Source: Alphaproteobacteria bacterium
GTDB taxonomy: Bacteria > Pseudomonadota > Alphaproteobacteria > RF32 > UBA3637
Assembly (NCBI GenBank): GCA_017632555.1
Contig: JAGBRF010000090.1
Location: 1 to 5,920, forward strand
DNA length: 5,920 bases
Reading direction: 5' to 3'
Below are positions 5,617-5,920 of this stretch, piece by piece. The notes under the pieces were generated by a model. That model ran no database searches. It was not told where the DNA came from and saw only the letters and a list, made by a program, of their open reading frames with translations. A program made the position numbers and the translations under genes. How positions within the stretch are numbered: position 1 is the stretch's first letter; every line of letters starts with the position of its first letter.

Positions 5617-5920
5617 TTGCTGTGGGTTGTTACGGGGTTGTTTTACGGTTTGTTTATGAGCTTTTATACTTATATCAACCAAAACAACAAAATAGACGGG
5701 TACATATTGGGTTTGTGGCGCGGTTTCGGGGTGGCATTTGTTTGCTTTCCGTTGGTGTTGATTACGCCGTTTGAAGTGGACGCCGGCTTTTTCTTTTTAT
5801 TGTTTGTGCAAGGGATAATGACCGGTTTTTATGATTCACGATTGTTTTTTGCTTCGGCTCGTTTCGGGGCGGCCGCCACTTCGCGTATGTTGGTGTTATC
5901 CATTTTGATTTCAATGTTTC
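5617..5920 (+). CDS. Probable DMT/EamA-type membrane transporter, 3' end cut by window
   Basis: Open from TTG 5617 to the window edge, 101 residues seen. Three membrane segments are visible at about 3-20 (WVVTGLFYGLFMSFYTYI), 29-49 and 57-72, and a fourth begins after DSRLFFASARFGAAATSRM (73-91). The short first helices, the single WRG-like charged start of helix two (34-36), and the FxAxRxGAA-x-S pattern before the fourth helix resemble the first repeat of EamA drug/metabolite transporters, which usually have ten helices. The family call is by pattern only, and the substrate is unknown. A strong AGGAGG (5606-5611) lies five bases before TTG; the frame has a stop at 5572-5574 and no ATG until 5656, which would remove most of the first helix. 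It follows the traX-like gene by 52 bases on the same strand. Confidence 0.6.
   Translation, partial: MLWVVTGLFYGLFMSFYTYINQNNKIDGYILGLWRGFGVAFVCFPLVLITPFEVDAGFFFLLFVQGIMTGFYDSRLFFASARFGAAATSRMLVLSILISMF

Noticed and set aside
5565..5774. Reading frame from GTG 5565 encoding 69 residues
   Set aside because: The product is basic, cysteine-scattered and unlike any family, and it has no SD. The frame from TTG 5617 has a strong AGGAGG, membrane-protein composition and stays open to the window end.

Overview
The window is a gene-dense, AT-rich stretch of bacterial chromosome. The leuS-like/lptE/holA gene order, the outer-membrane lipoprotein LptE and the style of the proteins point to a Gram-negative bacterium, most likely a low-GC alphaproteobacterium, perhaps a host-associated lineage. 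That lineage is inferred from gene order and protein character only. No tRNA, rRNA, CRISPR array, insertion sequence or long repeat was seen. Every gap between genes is shorter than 110 bases.

Layout. On the minus strand (1-1430), miaA is followed 10 bases later by ispH, whose 3' end lies off the window. IspH makes IPP and DMAPP, and MiaA transfers the dimethylallyl group of DMAPP to A37 of tRNAs, so supplier and user of one metabolite share a transcription unit. Diverging from miaA across 60 bases is a plus-strand operon (1491-3779) of three overlapping genes. The first is a 255-residue protein resembling only the C-terminal part of leucyl-tRNA synthetase, the second is lptE and the third is holA. 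In alphaproteobacteria a full-length leuS of roughly 850 or more residues commonly precedes lptE and holA, so the first gene appears to be a cut-down relic or a repurposed derivative sitting in the leuS locus. This is the most unusual item here.

The holA operon meets a convergent galE at a 4-base TTAA in which both TAA stop codons are nested. A hairpin plus T-run resembling an intrinsic terminator lies inside the last codons of holA. galE (minus, 3776-4759) diverges from a traX-family membrane protein gene (4869-5564) across a 109-base AT-only-like spacer with several -10-like boxes and a small hairpin over the traX ribosome binding site. The window ends in a probable DMT/EamA-type membrane transporter gene that appears to start at TTG 5617 behind a strong AGGAGG.

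Together the genes cover isoprenoid supply and tRNA modification, LPS export assembly, replication clamp loading, nucleotide-sugar supply for surface polysaccharide, and membrane proteins. Apart from the leuS-like gene these are ordinary chromosomal functions.
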